Below, piece after piece: positions 23,830 to 24,415 of a DNA stretch of 24,415 nt (the first letter of the stretch is position 1; every line of letters begins with the position of its first letter). The stretch lies in contig CAJWVP010000005.1 in assembly GCA_913048145.1 (NCBI GenBank), forward strand, positions 1-24,415, given 5' to 3'. The DNA is from an uncultured Rhodospirillaceae bacterium. Lineage in GTDB: Bacteria; Pseudomonadota; Alphaproteobacteria; Rhodospirillales; Casp-alpha2. The notes beneath the pieces were generated by a model, which did no database searches, had not been told where the DNA came from, and saw only the letters and a program-made list of their open reading frames with translations. The position numbers were made by a program, and so were the translations under genes.

Positions 23830-24415
23830 ATGGTACGCCCCCTTGAGGATTTCATCCGCGCCCTGCGCGCTGCCGAGGTTCGGGTATCCGTGGCTGAGGC
23901 CATGGAAGCACACGAAGTGGCCGCGCATTTGGGATTTGCCGACCGCACACTCCTGAAAGACGGGCTGTCCCTAACCCTTGCCAAAACCTTCAACGAAAAG
24001 CAGCGCTTCGATGATAGCTTCGAGCTATTCTTCGCCCGCGACCAGTTCCACAACATCACCGCCAAACCCGGTGACGCAAACGACGCACCCGAGCCGCAGG
24101 ACAACACCGGTAACGATCTCGCGGACATGCTCCTGAACGACGATCGGGAAGGCTTGGCCGCCGCCATGGAAGACGCTGGACGCGCAGCCGGCGTTGGCAA
24201 CATCCGGTTCCGCACACAAATCAACTTCATGGCCCGACGCATGGTCGACCAGATGGGGTTGGCCGAGTTGGAGCGCCTGATTGCGCAGGTCGCACGCGGC
24301 GACATTCCCGGCGGCGATGCCCTGGCCACCGAGTTGGAAGTGCAGCGAAGCCGGCTGATAGAAGAAGGCCGCGCCTTCGTCGAGCGGCAATACGAACTTT
24401 ATGGCCGCTTCACCG
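23830..24415 (+). CDS. CoxE-type VWA-domain protein, 3' end cut by window
   Basis: About 195 N-terminal residues are present; the frame is open to the right edge. ATG at 23830 follows the MoxR stop by 4 bp. It opens VRPLEDFIRALRAAEVRVSV and AMEAHEVAAHLGFADRTLLK, a helical region standard for the CoxE family (VWA containing CoxE-like), then KTFNEKQRFDDSFELFFARD. An acidic stretch follows (NDAPEPQDNTGNDLADMLLN). The VWA metal-binding part lies beyond the edge. With MoxR it would form an ATPase-VWA remodelling pair. Confidence in the family is from gene order and the N-terminal pattern. Confidence 0.88.
   Translation, partial: MVRPLEDFIRALRAAEVRVSVAEAMEAHEVAAHLGFADRTLLKDGLSLTLAKTFNEKQRFDDSFELFFARDQFHNITAKPGDANDAPEPQDNTGNDLADMLLNDDREGLAAAMEDAGRAAGVGNIRFRTQINFMARRMVDQMGLAELERLIAQVARGDIPGGDALATELEVQRSRLIEEGRAFVERQYELYGRFT

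Overview
The window looks like chromosomal DNA of an alphaproteobacterium, probably Rhodospirillales-like. The clues are a DUF1491 protein, a TPR protein fused to a GT9-like domain, a MoxR/CoxE-type pair, moderately high GC and dense AGGAG-type ribosome binding sites. I see no rRNA, tRNA, CRISPR array, prophage or insertion sequence. I find 21 complete or near-complete protein genes, two genes cut by the window edges and two decayed gene remnants.

Layout. 1-644: 3' part of an EamA/DMT transporter. 668-1025: frameshifted remnant of a membrane-anchor domain. 1086-5826 (minus): an outer-membrane barrel protein with a long Pro/Lys linker, a membrane-anchored Sel1-repeat protein with a similar linker, and a TPR-glycosyltransferase-like protein. 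5833-7857 (minus): a large alpha/beta hydrolase just upstream of the TPR gene. 8060-9958 (plus): a two-gene unit of an unusual NAD(P)-dependent 2-hydroxyacid dehydrogenase and a fluoroacetate/haloacetate dehalogenase homologue with every known active-site residue. 10098-15614: a mixed block with parvulin, MaoC hydratase, GMC oxidoreductase, amidase, DUF1491, HIT and a small dimeric alpha/beta-barrel protein. 15681-15845: an ArsR-like C-terminal remnant. 16025-20696: a divergent unit with a ThDP-dependent acetolactate-synthase-like enzyme on minus and a class III CoA-transferase plus acyl-CoA ligase on plus. 20702-21595: long-form hisG. 21676-22613: a copper module (DUF2946-like protein and PCu(A)C chaperone). 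22878-24415: MoxR AAA ATPase and the start of a CoxE-type VWA protein.

How the parts may work together. Much of the middle is organic-acid, acyl-CoA and hydrolase metabolism. Haloacid hydrolysis would give a 2-hydroxyacid that a hydroxyacid/ketoacid dehydrogenase could interconvert. The CoA-transferase/ligase pair would activate an unknown carboxylate, with a ThDP enzyme divergently encoded. These links are inferred from gene order. The copper module would deliver copper in the periplasm, and the MoxR/CoxE pair is of the type that remodels metalloenzymes. No wholly new defence or mobile system is evident. The best leads are the dehalogenase/dehydrogenase unit, the divergent ThDP/CoA unit, the two linker-bearing envelope proteins and the two gene remnants.
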